Part shown: positions 8,603 to 16,617 of the stretch, piece after piece
Layout of the letters: each line of letters begins with the position of its first letter
Numbering within the stretch: position 1 is the first letter of the stretch
DNA from: Ruminococcaceae bacterium UBA1227
GTDB taxonomy: Bacteria; Bacillota; Clostridia; Oscillospirales; Acutalibacteraceae
Length of the DNA: 29,989 bases
Direction of reading: 5' to 3'
NCBI GenBank assembly: GCA_002309175.1
Contig: DBWX01000003.1
Coordinates: forward strand, 15,121-45,109
Program-made: the position numbers and the translations under genes
The notes under the pieces: model-generated
The model's database searches: none
What the model was told of the DNA's origin: nothing
Seen by the model: the letters and a program-made list of their open reading frames with translations, nothing else

Positions 8603-9358
8603 TTAAAGATCTATATCAAGTTCTACCGGGCAGTGGTCACTGCCGAAAATACCGGTGTGGATTTTTGCGTCCTTTATTTTATCCTTTGCGTTTTCGGAGA
8701 CGACAAAGTAGTCTATGCGCCAACCCGTGTTGTTGGCCCTGGAATTGAACCTGTAGGACCACCATGAATACTCGATTTTTTCGGGGTAGAGATATCTGTA
8801 GGAGTCGACAAAGCCCGAATCGAGGAGCTCTGAGAACTTGCCGCGCTCCTCATATGAGAAACCCGCGTTTCCGATATTGGTTTTCGGGTTTTTAAGGTCT
8901 ATCTCCTCATGGGCGACGTTTAAATCGCCGCAGATTATGACGGGTTTCTTCTTTGCGAGTTTTCCGACATAGTTGCGTACCTTATCCTCCCAGTCCATGC
9001 GGTAGTCTATGCGTTTTAAACCATCCTGTGCGTTAGGCACATAGAAGGTTATGAGGTAGTAGTTGTCATATTCCAGGGTTATGGCGCGACCCTCGCAGTC
9101 GTGCTCGGGCGAGCCTATGCCGAGCGTCACGGCGAGGGGTTCTTCCTTTGTGAAGATTGCCGTGCCGGAGTAACCCTTCTTCTCCGCATAGTTCCAGTAC
9201 TGGAAATAGCCCGGCAGATCGAGGTCGATCTGCCCCTCCTGCAGCTTTGTCTCCTGGAGGCAGAAGGCGTCGGCGTCGAGGGCTTTGAAGTCCTCAATGA
9301 AGTTCTTGCCGACGCAGGCGCGAAGCCCGTTTACGTTCCATGAAATGAATTTCTTCAT
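8603..9358 (-). CDS. exoA: Exodeoxyribonuclease III / AP endonuclease
   Basis: Base-excision repair enzyme: cuts 5' to abasic sites and degrades 3' ends of duplex DNA. 251 residues, normal length for the ExoA/Xth family. The exonuclease-endonuclease-phosphatase motifs are all seen: NVNG near the start, QETK at 35-38 (metal-binding Glu), GDLNVAHEEIDL (active-site Asp and Asn), WWSYR, and GSDHCPVELDI at the C-terminus (catalytic Asp-His). The ATG at 9358 follows GAGGA and lies 9 bases after the mltG stop, so the two are probably co-transcribed. Confidence 0.96.
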   Translation of the reverse strand: MKKFISWNVNGLRACVGKNFIEDFKALDADAFCLQETKLQEGQIDLDLPGYFQYWNYAEKKGYSGTAIFTKEEPLAVTLGIGSPEHDCEGRAITLEYDNYYLITFYVPNAQDGLKRIDYRMDWEDKVRNYVGKLAKKKPVIICGDLNVAHEEIDLKNPKTNIGNAGFSYEERGKFSELLDSGFVDSYRYLYPEKIEYSWWSYRFNSRANNTGWRIDYFVVSENAKDKIKDAKIHTGIFGSDHCPVELDIDL

Positions 9359-9367
9359 TGTTTATCC

Positions 9368-10255
9368 TCAGTGTTTATACTTGTTGTTCCACTCGTTCTG
9401 GAAATCCTCGTAGTTTGTGTAGAAGTGGAAGTTGTTGTCAACGTCCGTAAAGAAGAAGAAATAATCCGTGTCAGCGGGCCATAAAGCGGCCTTGATAGCC
9501 TGGATTGACGGCGCACCTACAGGTCCGACCGGAAGTCCTTCCGTCTTCAGCGAGTACGAGTCATTCGTGCAATAGCCCTTGAAGTAGGTGTCGTAGTCCA
9601 GATTGTTGTCTTCGATGTATTTCTTCATCTTGACTTCAATGTATTTTCTCGTTGCGTCACTGCCGAGATAGGCGTAGCCGTTGTTTCTGTTGTTCAGACG
9701 GTTATGGAATACGGATGACACCTGCTGCATTATCTCGAAGTCCTTGTCCGTGGAACCGAGATTTGCCTCGTATTGGATTATCGATGCCAGGGTGAATATC
9801 TCGTACATTGTCATATCGAGCTGCTCGGCGCGTGCATAGGCCGTTGTGTCCTCATATGAGATGGCATCTATGCTCTTCGCCGTGTAGTCGAGGAAGAACC
9901 GGAGTACGTTCTCCGGATTTGAGTTCTGATAAATATTGTGGGTCTGCGGAAGAATCAGGCCTTCGGCTGCGAAGAGATATCCTTCTGCCGTACCGAGACC
10001 GTTTACAAGCGTGTCGTATCCCGGAGGTACCACCTTTGCCGCCTCCAGGAATCCGTCGGCTGAGCAGATTTCAAGCTCTTCGAGCTTTTCCGCCACCTGG
10101 ACTATCGACCATCCCGGTATAATCGTGATGTTCGAAGTCGGCTTCGGCGGCGCCGCCGTCGTCGGTGTCGGCCACAGGTATTCCTTGACGCCTGCGCATC
10201 CGCAGAGCGTCAGCATCATTGCCGTAAGCAGTACTATTGCAATTGCTCTTTTCAT
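9368..10255 (-). CDS. mltG: Endolytic transglycosylase MltG-like lipoprotein
   Basis: Cuts nascent peptidoglycan strands and so sets glycan length; acts outside the cell membrane. 295 residues. The N-terminus is a lipoprotein signal peptide (LTLCGC, lipid likely on C20) followed by a Pro/Thr linker, instead of the membrane helix usual in the family. A LysM-like segment (ITIIPGWSIVQVAEKL, 43-58) precedes the YceG domain. The core motif is LASIIQYEA (156-164) with the conserved Glu at 163, then VFHNRL and LGSDAT, and the C-terminal GLPVGPVGAPS (240-250). The family often has EKE where this has QYE. The ATG at 10255 has GAGGT upstream. exoA follows. Confidence 0.9.
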   Translation of the reverse strand: MKRAIAIVLLTAMMLTLCGCAGVKEYLWPTPTTAAPPKPTSNITIIPGWSIVQVAEKLEELEICSADGFLEAAKVVPPGYDTLVNGLGTAEGYLFAAEGLILPQTHNIYQNSNPENVLRFFLDYTAKSIDAISYEDTTAYARAEQLDMTMYEIFTLASIIQYEANLGSTDKDFEIMQQVSSVFHNRLNNRNNGYAYLGSDATRKYIEVKMKKYIEDNNLDYDTYFKGYCTNDSYSLKTEGLPVGPVGAPSIQAIKAALWPADTDYFFFFTDVDNNFHFYTNYEDFQNEWNNKYKH

Positions 10256-10282
10256 TGCCTTACCTCTTTTTAAATAAGTTAC

Positions 10283-10310
10283 CTTATATTTTACTCCTTT
10301 TTAAGGTAAA
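10283..10310 (-). promoter_or_regulatory. Possible promoter and operator of mltG-exoA
   Basis: On the minus strand TTTACC (10310-10305), 16-base spacer, TATAAG (10288-10283). A 7-bp inverted repeat TTACCTT / AAGGTAA (10279-10285 and 10303-10309) covers both hexamers and could bind a repressor. Moderate match only. Confidence 0.35.
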
Positions 10311-10322
10311 AAGAAACTGCAA

Positions 10323-10444
10323 AAGGGGAGAGGGGTGTTTGCCGACGGAAACCACCGTATTATTTGCGACCTACACTTAAAAATCTACAAATCTCTGCAA
10401 ATACTCGAGGTGTGTTTCCCGGCGGTGAATGCCCCGCTCCCCTT
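10323..10444 (+). repeat. 122-base imperfect palindrome / possible structured RNA
   Basis: AAGGGGAG (10323-10330) pairs with CTCCCCTT (10437-10444), and pairing continues inward to about 10356/10409 with two mismatches and two one-base bulges, then again at 10357-10367/10397-10404. About 29 bases remain as the loop. At least four inner pairs are G-T. They would be G-U pairs in a plus-strand RNA but A-C mismatches in a minus-strand RNA, which favours a plus-strand transcript. It could also be a miniature inverted-repeat element. No open reading frame of note lies in it. Confidence 0.6.
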
Positions 10445-10474
10445 AAGTTATATTGTTCGCTTTTAGAAATACCG

Positions 10475-10504
10475 AGGGCCTCTCACCCGAGAGTGAGAGG
10501 CCCT
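10475..10504 (-). terminator. Terminator-like hairpin after the DUF362 gene
   Basis: A perfect 12-bp stem, AGGGCCTCTCAC (10475-10486) with GTGAGAGGCCCT (10493-10504), six-base loop. Read on the minus strand it comes 40 bases after the stop at 10544. The tail after it (CGGTATTTCT) is poor in T, so termination strength is uncertain. Confidence 0.7.
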
Positions 10505-10543
10505 ACTGTAGCCTGTATTTAAAAGTCCCTGACTTTTAATACC

Positions 10544-12250
10544 TTATTTGAGGTAGTACTTGATGGCGCCCGGCATACCTGTGAGAGATCCGGCAAAGTT
10601 GAGCATGTCAGCAATACCGTGAAGTCTGTCAGACCATGAGAGTGTCGGGATAGGCCATGAGATGTAATCCTTCTTTGCGTCCTCTTCAGAGAGCGGAGGA
10701 AGCTCGAAAATGCGGTCCTCATGCTTTCTGGGAACGTCAACGGCCTTGCCCTGAAGGAGCCACTTGGCACGATAAACCATTGTACCTACGAGGTTCGGAA
10801 CAGCTACCGGAACGAGCGATGTATTGCCCCAAGGACGAAGCTGAGGGTTAACTACACCGAGTGCGTTCTGTGTGGCGTTGAGGCATTCTGCGGGGTCGCA
10901 GCAGCCCTTGATCGGGTAGTCTGCTATAGCGAGCATATCCTCGCCGCAGCACTTACCCATGACCATGATCTTCTTGCCGCCGTTTACGATGTCATCCTTC
11001 GTGTACGGCTTGCCGTTCTTGTCGAACCAATAGCGTTTGCCGTCGATTTCAACACCGGGACCCTCAACTACGAAGAGGTCGGGGTTGTGCGGCTTGCCCG
11101 GTCCGTAGAGAGCGGAGGCAAAGCCCATGCCGATTGAAGAGAGGCATCCGCCGACGCATGCCTGCTCAAGAGCGAAGGCCTCGTCAGGTGTGACGTTGCT
11201 CGGGTCGGTAATCTTGGGTGCGCCCGGAAGGGTATGGCCGGCAAGAGCAACGATGCCCGGGAAGTTGTCCACGATTTCACCGCGCATGACTGAAGGACAT
11301 GCGGGACGGAAAGGTGTGACTCTGGGCTCACCGATGATTTCAACATCGGGATCGCCGAAACCGCGCTTGTCAGCTTCCTGGATGAGCTTGTTCTCGTTCG
11401 GGTCGAAGCCCATCATGTAAGTTGTGAGACGGTCAGCCTCAACAGACTGGTTGGAAGCAACTATCATATGAACGTCTACCGGATCTACGGGAGCGGGTGT
11501 GTTGCCCTCGCCGCCTACGATACCGTCGATAACGGTAAGGTTGGGCTTGAAGAGGTAGAGCATATCAGCAAGTTTTTTGTTGATGTCGTGGGTGTGGTTA
11601 CGCTCACGAAGGAAGTAAGGAATCGTACCCATGGCGTTCTTGAATCCGAGTGTAACGCCTGTGTAGATGTTTGTCTTCATCTTCGGTACGGAGATGTAGT
11701 ATGCCTTACCCTTTACGATGTCGTCGAATGTGTCGGGGATGAGGATCTCTTTCTGAATCTCAGCCTTCGGGCACATGTAACGTACTACGGGACGTCTCTC
11801 AAGAGGAACGAGTTCGGTGTTGTAGTACTTAGCGATTTCCGTATAACGAGTTATTACGAATGAGGCTGCTGCAGGGAAAGGTTTTCCTGAAGACTCAGCG
11901 ATGATGATGTTGGGGTTGCGGTCCTTTACCCATGCTACAACTGCCTCGAATACACGAGGGTCTGTTGTTTCAGGGAAGTCGGCCTTGCCGTCCTTGTCAT
12001 AGAAACCTGAGTTGTGGAAAACATTTACGAGGTTGGGCTTGATGATGACTTTTTCATACTTTGCCATTTCCTCGCCGATGCCGGCCTTGGCATCGAGTTC
12101 ATCGAGTGCTGCAAATACCGTGCTGCGGATAGCCTTTATGTCTTCTCTGTGGAAGTAGTTGTAGGTGCCGTAGTCATCGGGAAGTGCAACGAAGTCGTGA
12201 AGGTAGTCCATTACCGGAGCGTCCTTCAGGACTATGTAACTTTTAGCCAT
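10544..12250 (-). CDS. DUF362 family protein with cysteine-rich C-terminal module
   Basis: 568 residues, cytosolic (no signal or membrane span). The N-terminal 260 residues match DUF362: VIIKPNLV (68-75), IIIAESSG (115-122), ISVPKMKTN (186-194), LGFKNAMG (201-208), VIDGIVGGEGNTPAP (240-254). The biochemical role of DUF362 is poorly known; some members are fused to ferredoxin domains. Here the C-terminal 200 residues have no ferredoxin CxxCxxC pattern but do carry a distinct set of cysteines: C365-x3-C369, C434-C435, C450-C451-x4-C456. These could bind a metal or cluster (inference). It has its own strong promoter and a GGGGG ribosome site, and ends in a hairpin, so it is probably a well-expressed single-gene unit. 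Confidence 0.85.
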   Translation of the reverse strand: MAKSYIVLKDAPVMDYLHDFVALPDDYGTYNYFHREDIKAIRSTVFAALDELDAKAGIGEEMAKYEKVIIKPNLVNVFHNSGFYDKDGKADFPETTDPRVFEAVVAWVKDRNPNIIIAESSGKPFPAAASFVITRYTEIAKYYNTELVPLERRPVVRYMCPKAEIQKEILIPDTFDDIVKGKAYYISVPKMKTNIYTGVTLGFKNAMGTIPYFLRERNHTHDINKKLADMLYLFKPNLTVIDGIVGGEGNTPAPVDPVDVHMIVASNQSVEADRLTTYMMGFDPNENKLIQEADKRGFGDPDVEIIGEPRVTPFRPACPSVMRGEIVDNFPGIVALAGHTLPGAPKITDPSNVTPDEAFALEQACVGGCLSSIGMGFASALYGPGKPHNPDLFVVEGPGVEIDGKRYWFDKNGKPYTKDDIVNGGKKIMVMGKCCGEDMLAIADYPIKGCCDPAECLNATQNALGVVNPQLRPWGNTSLVPVAVPNLVGTMVYRAKWLLQGKAVDVPRKHEDRIFELPPLSEEDAKKDYISWPIPTLSWSDRLHGIADMLNFAGSLTGMPGAIKYYLK

Positions 12251-12295
12251 TGTAAAATCCCCCTAAATTTATTTTACGAAATCTATAGCCAAATA

Positions 12296-12324
12296 ATTAT
12301 AGCACGTGTTAAGGAAATAGACAA
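12296..12324 (-). promoter_or_regulatory. Sigma-A-type promoter of the DUF362 gene
   Basis: On the minus strand TTGTCT (12324-12319), 17-base spacer, perfect TATAAT (12301-12296), giving a leader of about 38 bases. The palindrome CACGTG (12304-12309) sits within the spacer. Confidence 0.75.
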
Positions 12325-12329
12325 ACGTC

Positions 12330-13184
12330 TTATTTGCCTGCTTTCGGCTTGGGAGAAGCGAATGAGGAAATACGCTTCTTTGCGCCGCTTGTTTTGAGGT
12401 ATTCCAGAACGGGTGTGAGCGCATTTAAAAGATTCTCGTCCATAAGCTTTTCGCAGTTTTTCAGGAGGTCTTCCTCCTTGGAGAGATTCATGCCGAGAAT
12501 TGAGACCACGATGAGGCTCTGCATGTCGTTGTCGCCCTCGTTGTAGAAGGTGCTGAAGGCACTGAAGAGCTTCTTGAGAAGCGGTCTGTCGTTTTCACGG
12601 AGAGCCTTCATGACGCGGGGAGTTATGAGGGTTTCGAAGTACTCTTCGGGGAGGTATATATCGTACTTGTCGATATTCTTCAGCATCTCGCCCTTTAGGT
12701 CGGGGAAGATGGTTTCCATGCGGTTTGTGAATGTGATGATATCGTACTGGGAAGCCGCTTCCTTACTCTTCTTTGACTTCTTTGAAGATACGGCTTCAGT
12801 GACGTCGATTACTTTTGTATCTTTTTCCTTGGCGCCTGTCTTTGCGGTCTTGCCGGCGAAGACACAGTCCGTGCCGAAAGAGGAGGCGACGGCCTCGCAG
12901 ATTGTGTTGGCAACTGACTTTGTCGCCTTATCGTCCCAGCTGTCTTCGCCGGGGTCGAAAAGGGTCTCGGCGGCGGTTTTCCACTCGCCGTTCGTCTTCT
13001 TGCATTTTACGTTTATGACATTGTCGGAAAACTCGAGGCGTACTTCGCCGAGATCACCCTCATAGGTGATGGGCTCGACGGCGTCTGCCGGAGCATTTGA
13101 ACTTGTAAGAGCGAGGTTCGCGGCCTTCATTGTGCCGTCGATCTGCTTTATGAGTGACGTGAGAGCGTCAGTAATGGAAATCAT
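12330..13184 (-). CDS. Uncharacterised two-part protein
   Basis: Not recognised. 284 residues from the ATG at 13184; a second ATG six bases upstream would leave no gap after the ribosome site AAGGCGG (13198-13192), so 13184 is preferred. Residues 1-95 look mixed alpha/beta, with a beta-rich stretch (GEVRLEFSDNVINVKCKK). Residues about 115-142 are a lysine/serine linker (SSKKSKKSKEAAS). The C-terminal half is helical: a segment with FPDLKGEML, YLPEEYFETLITPRVM and YNEGDNDMQSLIVVSILGM, somewhat like the small helical domains found in SMI1-type or DUF7674-type proteins, but I cannot assign it. No signal peptide, membrane span or catalytic motif is seen. The end of the protein is basic (SSFASPKPKAGK). 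Confidence 0.85.
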   Translation of the reverse strand: MISITDALTSLIKQIDGTMKAANLALTSSNAPADAVEPITYEGDLGEVRLEFSDNVINVKCKKTNGEWKTAAETLFDPGEDSWDDKATKSVANTICEAVASSFGTDCVFAGKTAKTGAKEKDTKVIDVTEAVSSKKSKKSKEAASQYDIITFTNRMETIFPDLKGEMLKNIDKYDIYLPEEYFETLITPRVMKALRENDRPLLKKLFSAFSTFYNEGDNDMQSLIVVSILGMNLSKEEDLLKNCEKLMDENLLNALTPVLEYLKTSGAKKRISSFASPKPKAGK

Positions 13185-13223
13185 TGTCATTCCGCCTTCT
13201 TGATAAAGTTAAAAGCACGCAAT

Positions 13224-13252
13224 ATTCTATCACAAAGATAAAGATTTGTCAT
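13224..13252 (-). promoter_or_regulatory. Sigma-A-type promoter of the gene at 12330-13184
   Basis: On the minus strand ATGACA (13252-13247), 17-base spacer, TAGAAT (13229-13224); each hexamer matches the consensus in 5 of 6 places. Leader about 35 bases. Confidence 0.6.
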
Positions 13253-13264
13253 TATAATATTTTA

Positions 13265-13293
13265 TTGAAGATAATCTGCCGCTGTGATAAGAT
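13265..13293 (+). promoter_or_regulatory. Putative promoter of ddl
   Basis: TTGAAG (13265-13270), 17-base spacer, TAAGAT (13288-13293), 4 of 6 matches each, about 30 bases before the ddl ATG. It is divergent from, and close to, the promoter at 13224-13252. Confidence 0.45.
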
Positions 13294-13327
13294 ATCTTTA
13301 TTAAAAATTTGCGTTTGGAGTTTTGAT

Positions 13328-14389
13328 ATGAAAAACATATTGGTTCTTTTCGGCGGATGTTCGAGTGAGCACGATGTATCTCTCGTATCCGCAGGTTCCG
13401 TTATTTCAAACATTGACGCATCAAAGTATAACATATACATGATAGGCATCACCAAGAAGGGTGAGTGGTACCTCTACGAGGGACCGTTTTCGGAACTGCC
13501 CGACGACGGCTGGCTTTCAGCCGGCAGACTGACAAAGGCCTGCGTCTCGCCGGACCGTGAAGTACACGGTATCATCGTGGAGCGAGAGACCGGTGCGGAG
13601 ACCATCAGAATTGATGTCGCCTTCCCGGTTCTCCACGGCAAAAACGGCGAGGACGGCACAGTGCAGGGCCTTTTCCAGCTCGCCGGCATACCTTTCGTCG
13701 GCTGCGATATGACCTCCAGCGCGGTGTCCATGGATAAGATTTTCACCAACACCGTCGCTGACCGAAACGGCATTGCACAGGCAAAGTGGGAGAGCATCAC
13801 GAAACATGAGTATGAGTCGGGTGAGAAGAAGCTCGAGGACATAGCCGCAAGACTCGGATTCCCGATTTTCGTAAAGCCAGCCAACGCGGGTTCCTCGGTC
13901 GGCATTTCCAAGGCGCATGATGCCGCGGAACTGAAAGCCGCTCTGGATCTCGCTCTGCAGCACGACACGCGCATCCTCTTCGAGGAGTTCATTGATGCTT
14001 ACGAGTGTGAGTGCGCAGTGCTCGGCAACGATGACCTCTTCACGGGCGTTGTCGGACAGATAACTCCCGCCAACGAGTTTTATGATTATGACGCGAAGTA
14101 CAGCAACGCCGCGAGTGTCCTGAATATTCCTGCCCTCGTTCCCGAGGAGACAAGGAACGAGATTGCAGATGCCGCGAAGAGGACCTTCAAGGCCCTCGGC
14201 TGCTCGGGATTCGCCCGTGTTGATTTCTTCGTCACGAAGGCGGACGGCAGAGTGCTGTTCAACGAGATAAACACCATCCCCGGTTTTACAAGCATCAGCA
14301 TGTATCCGAAAATGATAGAGGCCGCAGGCATCTCTTACAGTGAGCTCTGTGACAGGCTCATCTCGCTTGCGGAAGAGAAATGGAGTTAA
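13328..14389 (+). CDS. ddl: D-alanine--D-alanine ligase
   Basis: Joins two D-alanines with ATP for peptidoglycan precursors. 353 residues when started at ATG 13328, which has TTGGAG 8 bases upstream; the frame is open 48 codons further left but those encode no family sequence. Seen: VLFGGCSSEHDVSLVSA at the N-terminus, the ATP-grasp glycine loop SSVGISKA, EEFIDAYECECAVLG, FARVDFF and the metal site FNEINTIPGFT. The omega-loop reads YDYDAKYSN, with the Lys-Tyr typical of D-Ala-D-Ala specificity rather than the Phe of D-lactate ligases, so vancomycin-type resistance by this enzyme is not expected (inference). DUF1934 and argS follow closely, so they are likely one operon. Confidence 0.96.
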   Translation: MKNILVLFGGCSSEHDVSLVSAGSVISNIDASKYNIYMIGITKKGEWYLYEGPFSELPDDGWLSAGRLTKACVSPDREVHGIIVERETGAETIRIDVAFPVLHGKNGEDGTVQGLFQLAGIPFVGCDMTSSAVSMDKIFTNTVADRNGIAQAKWESITKHEYESGEKKLEDIAARLGFPIFVKPANAGSSVGISKAHDAAELKAALDLALQHDTRILFEEFIDAYECECAVLGNDDLFTGVVGQITPANEFYDYDAKYSNAASVLNIPALVPEETRNEIADAAKRTFKALGCSGFARVDFFVTKADGRVLFNEINTIPGFTSISMYPKMIEAAGISYSELCDRLISLAEEKWS

Positions 14390-14392
14390 CAA

Positions 14393-14857
14393 TTGAGCAT
14401 TCTTGAAAACTTCGATGAGAATTACAAGATAATAATCCGTGACAGACATACCGTCGCGGGCGAGGTGTCCGAGAGCACGACAGAGCTCTTCGGCGAACTC
14501 GCCGTCGCGCAGGACGGCTATGTCATCCGTTACAATGAGCACGAAGGAGATTTCGCGGGCACTACGACGAACATCTCCGTTATGGGTCCTGACTCCCTTC
14601 GCCTCTCAAGAGGCGGCAGTTTCGGAATAGACTTCCTCCTTGAAGAAGGAAAGCGCCACAACTGCTTTTATGATACGCCTTACGGCAGGCTTGAAATGGG
14701 CGTCTACGCGAAGAAAATAGACTCCGACATGAGAGATGACGGAGGCAATCTGAAATTTGCATATTCGCTCGACATAGGAGGCGGAGAGGTCTCCGAGAAC
14801 GAGCTTGAACTTGAAGTCAGGGAAATGAAACAAAGGGGAGCAGGAACAGATGTCTAA
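14393..14857 (+). CDS. DUF1934 (YwiB-like) beta-barrel protein
   Basis: 154 residues. The start is TTG at 14393: the only in-frame ATGs are far inside the conserved part, and TGGAG (overlapping the ddl stop region) stands 7 bases before it. The sequence has the alternating strand pattern of the small calycin-like DUF1934 barrel, with GYVIRYNE, LEEGKRHNCFYDTPYGRLEMGVYA and LKFAYSLDI. Genes of this family commonly sit just before argS in Bacillota, as here, where the stop overlaps argS by 8 bases. The function is unknown. No signal peptide. Confidence 0.88.
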   Translation: MSILENFDENYKIIIRDRHTVAGEVSESTTELFGELAVAQDGYVIRYNEHEGDFAGTTTNISVMGPDSLRLSRGGSFGIDFLLEEGKRHNCFYDTPYGRLEMGVYAKKIDSDMRDDGGNLKFAYSLDIGGGEVSENELELEVREMKQRGAGTDV

Positions 14858-16553
14858 GGTCGTAAATGCGGCAAGAGAACAGATAACAGAACTCATAAAC
14901 TCGGCAAAGCCGGGCCTTCGTGAGTTTAAGGTAGAGGTGCCGGCGGACCGCTCAAACGGCGATTTCTCGGCAAATGCCGCAATGGTGAATGCGGGAACAT
15001 TCCGCATGAACCCGCGCGCTCTCGCGGAGGAAATCGCCGCAGGAATAAGCCTCGACGGCACATATTTTTCAAAGCTCGAGGTCGCAGGCCCGGGCTTTAT
15101 GAACTTCTTCCTCTCCGACAGGTATTATGCCGATATCCTGCTTGAGATCGCCGAAAGCGGCAAGGACTACGGCCGCTCGGATTTCGGCGGAGGCAAAAGG
15201 GTTCTGGTCGAGTTCGTCTCGGCAAATCCGACGGGGCCCATGCACATGGGCAACGCCCGCGGAGGCGCCCTCGGCGACTGCCTTGCTGCAGTCCTTGACT
15301 ACGCCGGATACTCAGTCGAGCGTGAGTTCTACATCAACGATGCAGGCAATCAGATAGACAAATTCGCTCTGTCACTTGATGTGAGATATCAGCAGCATTT
15401 CGGTGTTGATATCGAGCTTCCCGAAGACAGCTATCATGGTGACGATATTGCCGTGCTCGCAGAGGAGTTTGCAAAGGAAAACGGAGATAAATATCTGAGT
15501 GAGAGCGAAGAGGTCCGCAGGGCGGCCCTGGTTGACTTTGCTCTTCCGAAAAACATCGCAGGCATGAAAGCCGCGATGGAAAAGTACAGAATCGTCTACG
15601 ACACCTGGTTCTGCGAGAGCACCCTCCATGAGAGCGGAGAGGTGAAGGACACAATTGATGAACTTACAAAGCGCGGCTACACCTATGAGAAAGAGGGCGC
15701 GCTCTGGTATAAGAACATCGATGTGCAGACGGCCATCCTGAAGGCACAGGGTAAGTCCGATAAGGACATTGAAAAGCTCGAACTGAAGGACGATGTACTG
15801 ATCCGCACAAACGGAAATCCCACTTATTTTGCCGCGGATATCGCGTACCACAGGAACAAGATAAACCGCGGATTTGAGAAGTGCATAGATGTCTGGGGTG
15901 CAGACCATCACGGACATGTCGCCCGTATGAAGGGTGCTCTTGAGGCCCTGGGTCTCGGAGGTGACAAACTCGATGTCGTTTTGATGCAGCTTGTGCGCCT
16001 CATGGAAAACGGCGAAGTCATAAAGATGTCCAAGCGCACGGGTAAGAGCATCACGCTTACTGACCTCCTCGACGAGATTCCGATAGACGCTGTCCGCTTT
16101 ATTTTCAACCTGCGTGAGGCCGGCTCGACCATGGACTTTGACCTCGGTCTTGCCGTCAAGCAGGACTCCCAGAATCCCGTCTATTACTGCCAGTATGCCC
16201 ACGCCCGCATCTGCAGCATTCTCCGCAAACTCTCCGAGGAGGGCATCACTATTGTAAAACCGACAGAGACACAGCTTGAACTTCTGAATGAACCCGAGGA
16301 GAGGGAGCTTATCCGTCATCTTTCGGAGCTTGAAGATGAAATAATAAGTGCCGCAAAGAACTATGATCCTGCGCGGATTACGCGCTACTGCATAGAGCTT
16401 GCAACACTCTTCCATAAATTCTATAATGCCTGCCACTGCAACGTGGAGGATGAGAACCTGAGAAACGCACGTCTGAACCTGTGTCTGTGCACGAAATCGG
16501 TTCTCTCAAATGTGCTCGGAATGCTGAAAGTAACGGCACCGGAGCGGATGTAA
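14850..16553 (+). CDS. argS: Arginyl-tRNA synthetase
   Basis: Charges tRNA-Arg with arginine. 567 residues, normal for the class I enzyme. An N-terminal Add1 domain (1-85) is followed by the catalytic core with the HIGH-like signature SANPTGPMHMGNARGG (H132-M-G-N) and the KMSKR loop (about 392-396, VIKMSKRTGKS). A C-terminal helical anticodon-binding domain ends the protein, with the usual YCQYAHARICS and FHKFYNACHC motifs. ATG at 14850 with AAGGGGAGC upstream, overlapping the DUF1934 stop by 8 bases. Confidence 0.97.
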   Translation: MSKVVNAAREQITELINSAKPGLREFKVEVPADRSNGDFSANAAMVNAGTFRMNPRALAEEIAAGISLDGTYFSKLEVAGPGFMNFFLSDRYYADILLEIAESGKDYGRSDFGGGKRVLVEFVSANPTGPMHMGNARGGALGDCLAAVLDYAGYSVEREFYINDAGNQIDKFALSLDVRYQQHFGVDIELPEDSYHGDDIAVLAEEFAKENGDKYLSESEEVRRAALVDFALPKNIAGMKAAMEKYRIVYDTWFCESTLHESGEVKDTIDELTKRGYTYEKEGALWYKNIDVQTAILKAQGKSDKDIEKLELKDDVLIRTNGNPTYFAADIAYHRNKINRGFEKCIDVWGADHHGHVARMKGALEALGLGGDKLDVVLMQLVRLMENGEVIKMSKRTGKSITLTDLLDEIPIDAVRFIFNLREAGSTMDFDLGLAVKQDSQNPVYYCQYAHARICSILRKLSEEGITIVKPTETQLELLNEPEERELIRHLSELEDEIISAAKNYDPARITRYCIELATLFHKFYNACHCNVEDENLRNARLNLCLCTKSVLSNVLGMLKVTAPERM

Positions 16554-16617
16554 AACAAAACCTGCCGTTAAGCACTCGGCTTGCTCGTGTAAATTGGATT
16601 TTTTAGGAGCTCAGATA

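Noticed and set aside
13328..14389. Ddl as a D-Ala-D-Lac (vancomycin resistance) ligase
   Set aside because: The omega-loop has Lys-Tyr (AKYSN), typical of D-Ala-D-Ala specificity, and no vanH or vanX gene is nearby.
13517..14542. 341-codon open frame on the minus strand opposite ddl
   Set aside because: It lies wholly antisense to a clear D-Ala-D-Ala ligase, has no ribosome site and gives a protein of no recognisable composition; it is a by-product of codon bias.
15372..16436. 354-codon open frame on the minus strand opposite argS
   Set aside because: Antisense to a full-length arginyl-tRNA synthetase with all its motifs; no start signal or family resemblance.
16554..16617. Insertion-sequence end or attachment site before the hydrolase gene
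   Set aside because: The inverted repeat is short and irregular and no matching copy or target duplication was found on the other side.
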